Shown here: positions 17,868-25,721 of the stretch, piece by piece | How positions within the stretch are numbered: position 1 is the stretch's first letter | Layout: each line of letters begins with the position of its first letter | From: Marinifilum sp. | Lineage (GTDB): Bacteria; Bacteroidota; Bacteroidia; Bacteroidales; CG2-30-32-10 | Assembly (NCBI GenBank): GCA_020718065.1 | Contig: DYDE01000007.1 | Location: 28,881-61,773 of the forward strand | Direction: 5' to 3' | Length of the DNA stretch: 32,893 bases | Made by a program: the position numbers and the translations under genes | The notes under the pieces: model-generated | The model's input: the letters and a program-made list of their open reading frames with translations, nothing else | Told to the model about the DNA's origin: nothing | Database searches by the model: none

Positions 17868-19262
17868 ATGTCAGAACAAGCAAAAGAATTTATTAGAGCA
17901 GCTGAAAAAAAAGCTTTTAATAAAGAACATAGAAAAATTATACAATTTAATATATCGAAATATGACGCTGCTGTTCCAAAAGGAAAGCTACAATATGCTA
18001 ATCTTGAACTTGCTAAACAACGTACGGCTCATTTAAAACACAAAGCGATAGAAAATCTAGATAAAATGCTTATAGAATTTGAACACAATTTTGTTAGAAA
18101 GGGTGGAAAAGTAATATGGGCTCAAGATGAAGAAGAAGCGATTTATCAAATATTAACTATTGTTAAGAAACACAATGCCAAGAAGGTAGTTAAATCAAAA
18201 TCGATGATTACCGAAGAAATCGAACTTAATCATTTTCTGGAAATTGAAAATATTGAATCGCTTGAAACAGATCTTGGTGAATATATTGTCCAACTAGCAG
18301 GAGAAAAACCATATCATATTATAACTCCTGTAATGCATAAATCAAAAGAAATTATAGCAGAACTTTTTAATGAAAAATTTGGTTTATCTAAAAATAGTAC
18401 TCCTCAAGAAATAACGGCTTTTGTTAGAAAGTTATTAAGAGATAAATTTGTAACTGCAGATATAGGTATAACAGGAGGTAATTTTTTAGTTGCAGATATT
18501 GGTGCTGTTGCTCTAACAGAAAATGAAGGAAATGCTTTAATGTCTGTTTCTTTTCCTAAAGTTCATATTGCTATTGTTGGAATAGAAAAAATAATTCCTT
18601 CAATAAAAGATCTTGATTTAATATGGCCTATACTTTCAACACACGGAACAGGACAAAAGATAACCGTTTATAATAGCCTTATTACTGGACCAAAACAAGA
18701 AAATGAAATTGATGGTCCTGAGGAAATGTATGTTGTTCTTTTAGATAACAATAGAACAAATCTTTTAAAACAAGAAAAACAACGTAGAGCTATGACTTGT
18801 ATTCGTTGTGGCGCATGTCTGAATGGTTGTCCCGTTTATCGAAACATTGGTGGTCATAATTATTCAACAACTTATAGTGGACCTATAGGTTCTGTTATTA
18901 CACCTCATCTCAAAGGAATAAAAGAATTTAAACATTTGAGTTTTGCATCTTCACTTTGTGGTAAATGTACTGAAGTTTGTCCTTCTAAAATAAACTTACA
19001 TGAACTTTTGTTACACAATAGAAATTATGCTGTTAAAAACGGTTATGTTGCAAAAACAGAAAAGGTTACAATGTTTTTATGGAAAAAAGTGATGCTCAAT
19101 CGTTGGATGATTGACTTTGCGAATGCTAAAACAAAAAATAGAATGTTGAATATTGTTTTTAAAAAACCTTGGGGACGCAGAAGAGCTTTGCCAGAAGTAC
19201 AAAAAAAATCTTTTCGACAATTATGGATTGATAAAAAAGAAAAACCTAAGAATATTTTATAA
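17868..19262 (+). CDS. LutB-like LUD-domain iron-sulfur protein (lactate utilisation type)
   Basis: A 464-residue electron-transfer protein with an N-terminal LUD domain (about 65-300, with GITGGNFLVADIGAVALTEN near 203) and two ferredoxin-like clusters: Cys311, Cys314, Cys317 and Cys321 in CIRCGACLNGCP, and a second CGKCTEVCP set near 365. A basic C-terminal helical tail follows. The architecture is that of LutB (YkgF), which with the iron-sulfur protein LutA and the LUD protein LutC oxidises L-lactate to pyruvate. Neither lutA nor lutC is in this window, so they would have to be elsewhere, or this protein serves another dehydrogenase. It precedes deoC by 18 bases, so the two are probably co-transcribed. 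Confidence 0.85.
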   Translation: MSEQAKEFIRAAEKKAFNKEHRKIIQFNISKYDAAVPKGKLQYANLELAKQRTAHLKHKAIENLDKMLIEFEHNFVRKGGKVIWAQDEEEAIYQILTIVKKHNAKKVVKSKSMITEEIELNHFLEIENIESLETDLGEYIVQLAGEKPYHIITPVMHKSKEIIAELFNEKFGLSKNSTPQEITAFVRKLLRDKFVTADIGITGGNFLVADIGAVALTENEGNALMSVSFPKVHIAIVGIEKIIPSIKDLDLIWPILSTHGTGQKITVYNSLITGPKQENEIDGPEEMYVVLLDNNRTNLLKQEKQRRAMTCIRCGACLNGCPVYRNIGGHNYSTTYSGPIGSVITPHLKGIKEFKHLSFASSLCGKCTEVCPSKINLHELLLHNRNYAVKNGYVAKTEKVTMFLWKKVMLNRWMIDFANAKTKNRMLNIVFKKPWGRRRALPEVQKKSFRQLWIDKKEKPKNIL

Positions 19263-19280
19263 TCTCAAATTATTACAAAA

Positions 19281-20132
19281 ATGATTGACTTTAAAAAAAC
19301 ACCAATAATTGACGAAGCAAGCATTGATGAAAGAATCAAACAAATTGTTTCTAAAGACTTTAAAGCATTAACACACAAAGAAGGATTAAAAACAATTTTA
19401 AGTATGATTGACCTTACAACATTGGAAGGTGCTGATACAGATGAAAAAGTAATAAATCTTTGTAAAAAAGCGAAAGGATTTATATTACAAGGAAAGGATA
19501 TACCCAATGTTGCTGCAGTTTGTGTTTATCCGACCCTAGTTAAGGTTGCAAAAAAAGCTTTAAAAGGAACCGAAATTAAAGTGGCTTCTGTGGCAGGAGC
19601 CTTTCCTTCTGGTCAATCAACTTTGGCAATAAAAGTTGCAGAAGTAAATTATGCAATAAGCGAAGGTGCCGACGAAATAGATATGGTTATTTCGAGAGGT
19701 AAATTTTTGGAGGGTGAATATAATGTGGTATTTGATGAAATTGCTGCAATTAAAGATTTCTGTCGAAAAGTGCATTTAAAAGTTATTATAGAAACAGGCG
19801 AATTACAATCCTTAACCAATGTATATAGAGCGAGTATTATAGCAATGCATGCAGGAGCTGATTTTATAAAAACTTCTACAGGAAAAATAAACCCTGCGGC
19901 AACAGAACAATCTACTTTAGTAATGCTTGATGCAATAAATAATTTCTATAAGGAAAATGGTAAAATGGTTGGAATGAAACCTGCCGGAGGTATATCAGAA
20001 CCCCAAAATGCAATTAATTATTTGAAGTTATTAGAAAATACTCTTGATAAAAAATGGTTTAACAAAGAATGGTTCCGTTTTGGTGCAAGCAGACTTGCAG
20101 ATAAATTACTGACCGAAATTCTTGCAAAATAA
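19281..20132 (+). CDS. deoC: Deoxyribose-phosphate aldolase
   Basis: Class I aldolase that cleaves 2-deoxyribose 5-phosphate to glyceraldehyde 3-phosphate and acetaldehyde during deoxynucleoside catabolism. The Schiff-base lysine is Lys197 in FIKTSTGK, and Lys233 in GMKPAGG is the proton-relay lysine; DEIDMVISRGKF near 131-142 carries the catalytic aspartate. At 283 residues it has the somewhat long form of this phylum, with an N-terminal extension of about 30 residues. It follows the LutB-like gene closely and precedes the barrel-protein gene by only 21 bases, so transcription may run from sugar catabolism into the surface-polysaccharide genes, although no functional tie is implied. Confidence 0.95.
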   Translation: MIDFKKTPIIDEASIDERIKQIVSKDFKALTHKEGLKTILSMIDLTTLEGADTDEKVINLCKKAKGFILQGKDIPNVAAVCVYPTLVKVAKKALKGTEIKVASVAGAFPSGQSTLAIKVAEVNYAISEGADEIDMVISRGKFLEGEYNVVFDEIAAIKDFCRKVHLKVIIETGELQSLTNVYRASIIAMHAGADFIKTSTGKINPAATEQSTLVMLDAINNFYKENGKMVGMKPAGGISEPQNAINYLKLLENTLDKKWFNKEWFRFGASRLADKLLTEILAK

Positions 20133-20153
20133 ATCCTGTTTAAAATAATTATA

Positions 20154-21767
20154 ATGAAACAAGCATTTCTATTTATTTTATTTGTATTATTTGTGAAAAT
20201 TTTTGTTTTTTCACAAATATTATTACCATTAAACAGAGATATTAATTTACCTTTCGAAAGTAAATTTAATCAAAAGAATACTGATTTTCACACTTCAATC
20301 AAACCGTTTCCGCTATCTGATATATCGCCTGTTTTTAATTTGGATTCTGTTATTTATAAAGATAGAAATAAAGAATATACAGGTAAATTTAAAAATTATC
20401 TCTGGCGAAAACTTAGGAAAGAAAGTTTTATAATTGTTGATACAAATGATTTTTATTTAACCATTGATCCTTTATTTAATTTTGAAGCTGGGAAAAACAT
20501 TATTTCTGATTCCACGGCGAATGCTTATGTAAATACACGGGGATTTTTAATTAATGGAAATATTGGAAGAAATTTTTCTTTTTCCTCCTCTTTTTTTGAA
20601 AACCAGGCTCGTTTTGTTGATCATGTTAATGACTTTGTTAAAGAATATCATGTAGTTCCAGGGCAAGGACCTGTAAAGTCTTTTAAAACAAATGATTTTG
20701 ATTATTCATCAGCTACGGGTTATATCACTTTTGTACCTATTAAATCATTAAATGTTCAATTAGGACATGGAAAGCATTTTTTTGGTGAAGGGTATCGTTC
20801 TTTACTATTGTCTGATAATGCTTTTAATTATCCTTACTTAAAACTTACTTCGAATTTTTGGAAAATTCAATATACATCAATGTATACTTCATTTATTAAT
20901 AATGTTTCAAATATTTTTACATCTGAATTTAAAAAGAAATATGCAACATTTCATTTTTTAAGTTACAATGTGAACAAAAGATTAAATCTTAGTTTTTTTG
21001 AATCCACAATATGGCAATCTAGCAAAAACAATCAAAATAAAGGATATTCTTTAGAATACCTAAACCCAGTGATATTTGTTCCAGCTGCTGTGTATAAATT
21101 AAATGATACAAATAATGTAATGTTAGGTTTAAATTTGAGATATAAATTATTTAATAAATTTTCAATATATTCTCAATTTGTAATTGATGATATATATTTA
21201 AAAAAAGTAAAATCTAAGTACGGTTTTATTGATAACAAAATAGCATACCAAATTGGTATCAAGGGTTTTGATATATTAAAAATAAAAAACCTAAACTTTA
21301 TATTAGAATACAATCATGCACGACCCTATACCTACTCATGTAGTAGTCCTGCACAAAATTTTTCTCATTATAATCAATCTCTTACCCATCCTTTGGGGGC
21401 AAATTTTAAAGAAACTGTTGGTATTTTAAATTATCGATATAATGACTTTTTAATTGAAGCAAAAATTAATTATGCAATTTATGGTGAAGACACTCTGAAC
21501 TCTAACTATGGAAAAAACATTTTTTATTCAGAAAACACTGCTACAAAAGGCGAAAATAGTATAGGAAACTCTTTACTTCAGGGAATTAAAACAACCTTAT
21601 TTATTAAAGATTTTAGAATATGCTATTTAGTTAACCCGGCAACAAATTTTAATTTATTACTAGGATTAATTGATAGAGAATTGAATTCTGTAACATTTAA
21701 TAAGCATAGTGTTTTTGTATATTTTGGAATAAGAACTTCACTTACTAACATGTATTATGATTTTTAA
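20154..21767 (+). CDS. Outer-membrane beta-barrel protein, RemB / Wzi capsule-assembly-like
   Basis: A 537-residue exported protein with a signal peptide (about 1-21, ending VFSQ) and then many alternating aromatic beta strands, typical of an outer-membrane barrel. The segment LGHGKHFFGEGYRSLLLSDN (about 203-222) and nearby NYPYLKL resemble the gliding-motility protein RemB and the Wzi-like capsule-assembly family of Bacteroidota. The order barrel, Wza-like lipoprotein, Wzc-like kinase supports a role in attaching or exporting surface polysaccharide. RemB was linked to gliding on polysaccharide surfaces, but no other gliding gene is present. The barrel assignment is strong; the exact family is less certain. 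Confidence 0.75.
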   Translation: MKQAFLFILFVLFVKIFVFSQILLPLNRDINLPFESKFNQKNTDFHTSIKPFPLSDISPVFNLDSVIYKDRNKEYTGKFKNYLWRKLRKESFIIVDTNDFYLTIDPLFNFEAGKNIISDSTANAYVNTRGFLINGNIGRNFSFSSSFFENQARFVDHVNDFVKEYHVVPGQGPVKSFKTNDFDYSSATGYITFVPIKSLNVQLGHGKHFFGEGYRSLLLSDNAFNYPYLKLTSNFWKIQYTSMYTSFINNVSNIFTSEFKKKYATFHFLSYNVNKRLNLSFFESTIWQSSKNNQNKGYSLEYLNPVIFVPAAVYKLNDTNNVMLGLNLRYKLFNKFSIYSQFVIDDIYLKKVKSKYGFIDNKIAYQIGIKGFDILKIKNLNFILEYNHARPYTYSCSSPAQNFSHYNQSLTHPLGANFKETVGILNYRYNDFLIEAKINYAIYGEDTLNSNYGKNIFYSENTATKGENSIGNSLLQGIKTTLFIKDFRICYLVNPATNFNLLLGLIDRELNSVTFNKHSVFVYFGIRTSLTNMYYDF

Positions 21768-21802
21768 AATTCTAAATTAAAAAAAGTTAATTATAAAATA
21801 TG

Positions 21803-21810
21803 TAATTTTG
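21803..21810 (+). promoter_or_regulatory. Predicted -7 element for the Wza-like/Wzc-like genes
   Basis: TAATTTTG fits TAnnTTTG. It ends 8 bases before the ATG at 21818 but 26 bases before the ATG at 21836, favouring the second start. It would give the last two genes a promoter independent of the barrel gene. Confidence 0.45.
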
Positions 21811-21835
21811 CATTGTTATGAATTTAAAGAATATA

Positions 21836-22621
21836 ATGCAAAAAACTATAATAGCAATAGTATATATTACCATACTAATGTCTTTGTTATTTTCATGCAT
21901 ACCTATAAAAAAGTTTTATTATTTAAGAGAAAATAAAAAAGATAGTACTTCTAAAAACAAAACTTCTCCTGCACCCCCAATTTATACCATTCGAACAGGA
22001 GATTTGTTATATATAAAGGTTTACACCATTGATGAAAAAATATCTCAATTATTTAATCCAATAAATACCAATTTATCACTAGGAGTGAGCGAGCAATCTT
22101 CAATTAATCTTAACTCCTATTTAGTAAATGATTCTGGATATGTTGTTATACCACTATTAGGAAAAATTCTTGTAAAAGGTTTGTCGGTTGATCAAGCACA
22201 AGATAAAATTAATTCAAGTGTTAAGCAATATGTTTCAACTGCAGACGTTATTGTAAAGTTGTTAAGTTTCAAAATCACTTTTCTTGGAGAATTCACCAGA
22301 CCTGGAGTTTACAATGTATATAATGGAAAACTTAATGTATTAGAAGCTGTGGGAATGGCGGGAGATTTAACGGGATTTGGAGATAAAAGCAAAGTGATGA
22401 TTATTAGGCAAATAGATAATAATAAGGTATATTATGTTGATTTAACTGACAGATCTTTAATATATTCTGATAATTATTATTTGAAACCTAATGATATAAT
22501 AATTGCAGAACCTTTAAAAATTAAAAGACAAAATTTGCAAATTACAACAATAACAACTATTTCAGCATTTATGGCTACTCTGGTAAATCTAATAATTGTA
22601 TATAGTTATTTAAAAAAATAG
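21836..22621 (+). CDS. Wza-like polysaccharide export lipoprotein (SLBB)
   Basis: Outer-membrane polysaccharide export protein. From this start the N-terminus is a lipoprotein signal peptide with lipobox LFSC and Cys21 as the lipidated residue. A Poly_export domain follows (IYTIRTGDLLYIKVYTIDE, then GYVVIPLLGKILVKGLSVDQA), and an SLBB domain with FLGEFTRPGVYNVYNGKLNVLEAVGMAGDL. A hydrophobic helix near the C-terminus (about 232-257) replaces Wza's amphipathic barrel helix. The ATG at 21818 would add MNLKNI; the later start fits the promoter box and the signal peptide better. The TAG stop shares its last base with the next gene's GTG start, so translation is coupled to the Wzc-like kinase. Confidence 0.85.
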   Translation: MQKTIIAIVYITILMSLLFSCIPIKKFYYLRENKKDSTSKNKTSPAPPIYTIRTGDLLYIKVYTIDEKISQLFNPINTNLSLGVSEQSSINLNSYLVNDSGYVVIPLLGKILVKGLSVDQAQDKINSSVKQYVSTADVIVKLLSFKITFLGEFTRPGVYNVYNGKLNVLEAVGMAGDLTGFGDKSKVMIIRQIDNNKVYYVDLTDRSLIYSDNYYLKPNDIIIAEPLKIKRQNLQITTITTISAFMATLVNLIIVYSYLKK

Positions 22622-25062
22622 TGGAAGAAAAGAACAAAGAATTCAAATTAAAAGAAGATGCATTTGATTTTAAAATCATCATTTTTTTTATTATTCGCAA
22701 TTGGTATATTTTTGTTATTTCGGTTTTTATAGCACTAATTATAGCTTTTTTATATAACAAATATACACAACCTATTTATAGGGTTCGTACAACCATATTG
22801 ATTAAAGAAAATAAATTTAATAATGAAAATTATTCTGAATTGTTAACACTTAAAGGATACGAGAAATCAAGAAACATTCAAAATGAAATAGGTATAATTA
22901 AATCTTATAACCTTGCTTATAAAACATTAAGAGAACTTAAAGATTTTGAAATTACCTATTATACTGAAACAAAAAGAAGCAAAAAAACCAAGGAACTTTT
23001 TGGAGATGAATGCCCATTTCGGGTAATAGTTGACAGCACCCATATTCAATCAATAGGCACTCCGGTATTATTAGAAATTATTTCAAAAGATAAATATAAA
23101 GTTAAAATTGAATATTCTGATTTTACTTTAGAAAAAGAATTATTTTTTGGTCAATATTTTGAAAATGAAAATTTAAAATTTACTATAATTTTTAATGATC
23201 AAATAGATCCAAAATCATATATATCGTCGGATTTTAAATTTGTTATTAATGATATTAATTCACTTGCTTCTGCTTTTAGTTCTAATATAGGTGTTTCAAC
23301 AATTAATAAAGATGCATCTATAGTTGAAGTTACTTTTTCAACAACCAACTCTAAGAAAGCAATAAAGTATATTAATAAACTTGCAGAAGTTTATATAAAA
23401 AATGATTTGCAAGAAAAAAATCTTAAAGCTATCAATACGATTAGTTTTATAGATTCACAATTAATGGAAATATCCGATTCCCTTAAGGTTACAGAAAATA
23501 AACTTGTAGATTTTAGAACAAAAAATAAGGTTTATAATATAATTAGTGAAGCGAATAATGTTGATTATCAGTTAAATATTTTAAATTCACAAAAACAAAC
23601 TCAGAATATTATATCTAAGTATTATAATTATTTATATGAATATTTAGGTAAAAATAATAATTTTCAAGATGTTATTGCTCCTTCAACTGCAGATATAAAT
23701 GATCCACTTTTAAAATCAATAGTTGAAAAACTTAGTGAATTATATTTAAAAAAAGAGCAATGGGGCAAAAAAAATGTAACCAATAATCCATATTTAAAAG
23801 AAATAGAAGAAAACATTGCAAGAAATAAACAAGCACTTAATGAAGTTGTTCAAAATCTTGTTAATGTCAACCAATTAACTTTAAATGAAATCGACAAAAA
23901 TATTAGTACTGTTCAAAAAAAACAAGAAAAAATACCTGTCAATGATAGAGAATTTCTTCGCATACAACGGAAATATGGCGTAAATGACGAAATATATACA
24001 TACCTTTTGCAAAAAAAAGCAGAAGCTGCAATAGCCAAAGCAGCAAATGTTCCTGATAACAAAGTTGTGGATGAAGCAAATTATGCAGTTCTGATTTTTC
24101 CCAATAAATCGCGTTCTTATATGATAGCTTTGTTGTTAGGACTTATAATTCCTTTCAGCATAATAAGAATTAGGGATTACTTTAATGATAGAATTATAGA
24201 AAAATCAGATGTTGAATCTAATACCCACCTACCGATTGTCGGTGTAATTTCACATAGCGAATATGATATTAATTTAGTAGTTCTTGAAAAACCAAAATCT
24301 ATTGTAGCAGAATCGGTTAGAGCTATTAAAACCAATATGCAATTTTATGAAAACGAAACCCCCAAAAAAATTATTGCTATTACATCTGCAATGAGTGGAG
24401 AAGGAAAAACTTTTTGTACTATTAATATTGCAGGAACTTTTGCTCTTTCTGGAAAAAAAGTTATTGTTTTAGGTTGCGACTTTCGTAAACCAAAAATTCA
24501 AAAAATATTTCATCTTGAAAATGAAGTTGGACTTACCAATTATCTTATTGGTAAAGCAAAAAAAGAAGAAATAATATATAAAACTGATTATGAAAATTTA
24601 TATATTCTGCCCTCTGGAATAATACCACCAAATCCTGCAGAATTGATTGAATCTGAGAAAATGATGAACTTATTTAATGAATTAGTAGCAGAATATGATT
24701 ATGTATTTATTGATACACCACCTTTAGGTTTTGTTTCTGATGCTGTTCATATTATTAAAAAATCAGATTTCACAATTTATATTGTAAGACAAAACTATAC
24801 ACATAAAAAGTCTTTGTTTTCATTAAACGATCTTGTTAAAACAACAAATATTTCAAATATTGGTATTGTTATTAATGATGTTAAATTTGCAAATAGTTCC
24901 TATAAATATTCGTATAGAAAATATGGCTATGGCTATGGCTATGGCTATGGTTATGGTTATGGTTATGGTTATGGTATATATTCTGAAGAAACAAACAAGA
25001 AAACATTTAGAGAAAAGCTTAAAACTACTTTTGGTATTAATAGCAAAACAACAAAAAGCTAA
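22621..25062 (+). CDS. Wzc-like tyrosine autokinase / polysaccharide chain-length regulator
   Basis: An 813-residue inner-membrane protein. A Wzz domain with a helix at about 27-45, a long periplasmic coiled-coil region (about 180-480), a helix near 500-518, and a cytoplasmic BY-kinase domain with Walker A SGEGKT (592-597), Walker A' VIVLGCDFRKPKI and Walker B YVFIDTPP. The C-terminal tail is tyrosine-rich, with nine Tyr-Gly pairs (768-785) after YKYSYRKYG; in Wzc the clustered tail tyrosines are autophosphorylated and control polymer length. The start is GTG, overlapping the upstream TAG by one base. No tyrosine phosphatase or glycosyltransferase genes follow, so the dephosphorylating partner and the sugar-building genes must lie elsewhere. 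Confidence 0.92.
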   Translation: MEEKNKEFKLKEDAFDFKIIIFFIIRNWYIFVISVFIALIIAFLYNKYTQPIYRVRTTILIKENKFNNENYSELLTLKGYEKSRNIQNEIGIIKSYNLAYKTLRELKDFEITYYTETKRSKKTKELFGDECPFRVIVDSTHIQSIGTPVLLEIISKDKYKVKIEYSDFTLEKELFFGQYFENENLKFTIIFNDQIDPKSYISSDFKFVINDINSLASAFSSNIGVSTINKDASIVEVTFSTTNSKKAIKYINKLAEVYIKNDLQEKNLKAINTISFIDSQLMEISDSLKVTENKLVDFRTKNKVYNIISEANNVDYQLNILNSQKQTQNIISKYYNYLYEYLGKNNNFQDVIAPSTADINDPLLKSIVEKLSELYLKKEQWGKKNVTNNPYLKEIEENIARNKQALNEVVQNLVNVNQLTLNEIDKNISTVQKKQEKIPVNDREFLRIQRKYGVNDEIYTYLLQKKAEAAIAKAANVPDNKVVDEANYAVLIFPNKSRSYMIALLLGLIIPFSIIRIRDYFNDRIIEKSDVESNTHLPIVGVISHSEYDINLVVLEKPKSIVAESVRAIKTNMQFYENETPKKIIAITSAMSGEGKTFCTINIAGTFALSGKKVIVLGCDFRKPKIQKIFHLENEVGLTNYLIGKAKKEEIIYKTDYENLYILPSGIIPPNPAELIESEKMMNLFNELVAEYDYVFIDTPPLGFVSDAVHIIKKSDFTIYIVRQNYTHKKSLFSLNDLVKTTNISNIGIVINDVKFANSSYKYSYRKYGYGYGYGYGYGYGYGYGIYSEETNKKTFREKLKTTFGINSKTTKS
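24922..24975 (+). repeat. Hexanucleotide tandem repeat (TATGGY)9 in the kinase tail
   Basis: Nine in-frame copies: four TATGGC followed by five TATGGT, encoding (Tyr-Gly)9. The split into two homogeneous blocks suggests growth by replication slippage. Gain or loss of units keeps the reading frame. Confidence 0.95.
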
Positions 25063-25066
25063 AAAT

Positions 25067-25100
25067 AAAAAACCGAATTATAACAATAATTCGGTTTTTT
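25067..25100. terminator. Bidirectional terminator between the Wzc-like gene and ssb
   Basis: A perfect 15-bp stem (25067-25081 with 25086-25100) around an AACA loop; the stem has CCGAATTAT at its core and A6/T6 ends, so both strands present a T run. It lies just after the kinase stop and 18 bases before the ssb stop on the other strand. Confidence 0.9.
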
Positions 25101-25118
25101 GTTTGTGTTAACAATAAA

Positions 25119-25538
25119 CTAAAAAGGTAAATCATCATCTGGAGCAGGAACTATAGCCTCATGATTAGTATTTGTCTCTACTGTTGAATTCTCCTGAGGC
25201 GAATCTTTTTTGGTTCTTAACATTGTCATATTATCACCTATTATTTCTGTAACATATCGTTTGTTATTGTCTTTATCTTCCCAACTTCTTGTTTTTATTT
25301 TTCCCTCAATGTAAATCTGGGCACCTTTTTTTAAATATTTTTCAGCTACATCAGCAAGATCTCGCCATAAAACAATATTATGCCATTCAGTTTGTTCAAC
25401 TTTATTGCCTTCTTTGTTTTTATATACTTCGGTTGTAGCCAAAGAAAAAGCGGCTTTTTTAACACCACTTTCAAAATGTTGTATTTCTGGATCTTTACCT
25501 AGGTTTCCTAATAATATTACTTTATTAACTCCTGCCAT
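25119..25538 (-). CDS. ssb: Single-stranded DNA-binding protein
   Basis: Binds and protects single-stranded DNA in replication, recombination and repair. Of 139 residues, 1-105 are the OB fold (MAGVNKVILLGNLGKDPE, WHNIVLWRDLADVAEKYLKKG, YIEGKIKTRSWEDKDNN), followed by a short polar linker and the acidic tail DDDLPF, the docking peptide for repair and replication partners. Length and tail are normal, so this is likely a housekeeping SSB rather than a plasmid copy. A TATATTTG promoter box lies 28 bases upstream of the ATG. It is transcribed convergently with the polysaccharide kinase and separated from it by a bidirectional terminator. Confidence 0.96.
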   Translation of the reverse strand: MAGVNKVILLGNLGKDPEIQHFESGVKKAAFSLATTEVYKNKEGNKVEQTEWHNIVLWRDLADVAEKYLKKGAQIYIEGKIKTRSWEDKDNNKRYVTEIIGDNMTMLRTKKDSPQENSTVETNTNHEAIVPAPDDDLPF

Positions 25539-25565
25539 TTTTTTTTATTTAGATGATTAATAGCA

Positions 25566-25573
25566 CAAATATA
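25566..25573 (-). promoter_or_regulatory. Predicted -7 element for ssb
   Basis: Plus-strand CAAATATA is TATATTTG on the coding strand, an exact TAnnTTTG match 28 bases before the ssb ATG. Confidence 0.5.
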
Positions 25574-25721
25574 TAAAACATTTTAAAAAAATAAAATTAT
25601 TTTGTTGATTAAAAGCCAAAGAGATTATAAGCCCTATTGTTATTAAAAAAAAACAAATTGATATATTTTAAAGATAATCTTTGGTAAACAAAATAGATAT
25701 TTTAATTAAAAACTAGAAATT

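Noticed and set aside
24833-25111. A frame encoding an alternating Met-Ala/Met-Val peptide
   Set aside because: It is the +1 shadow of the TATGGY repeat inside the tyrosine kinase gene.
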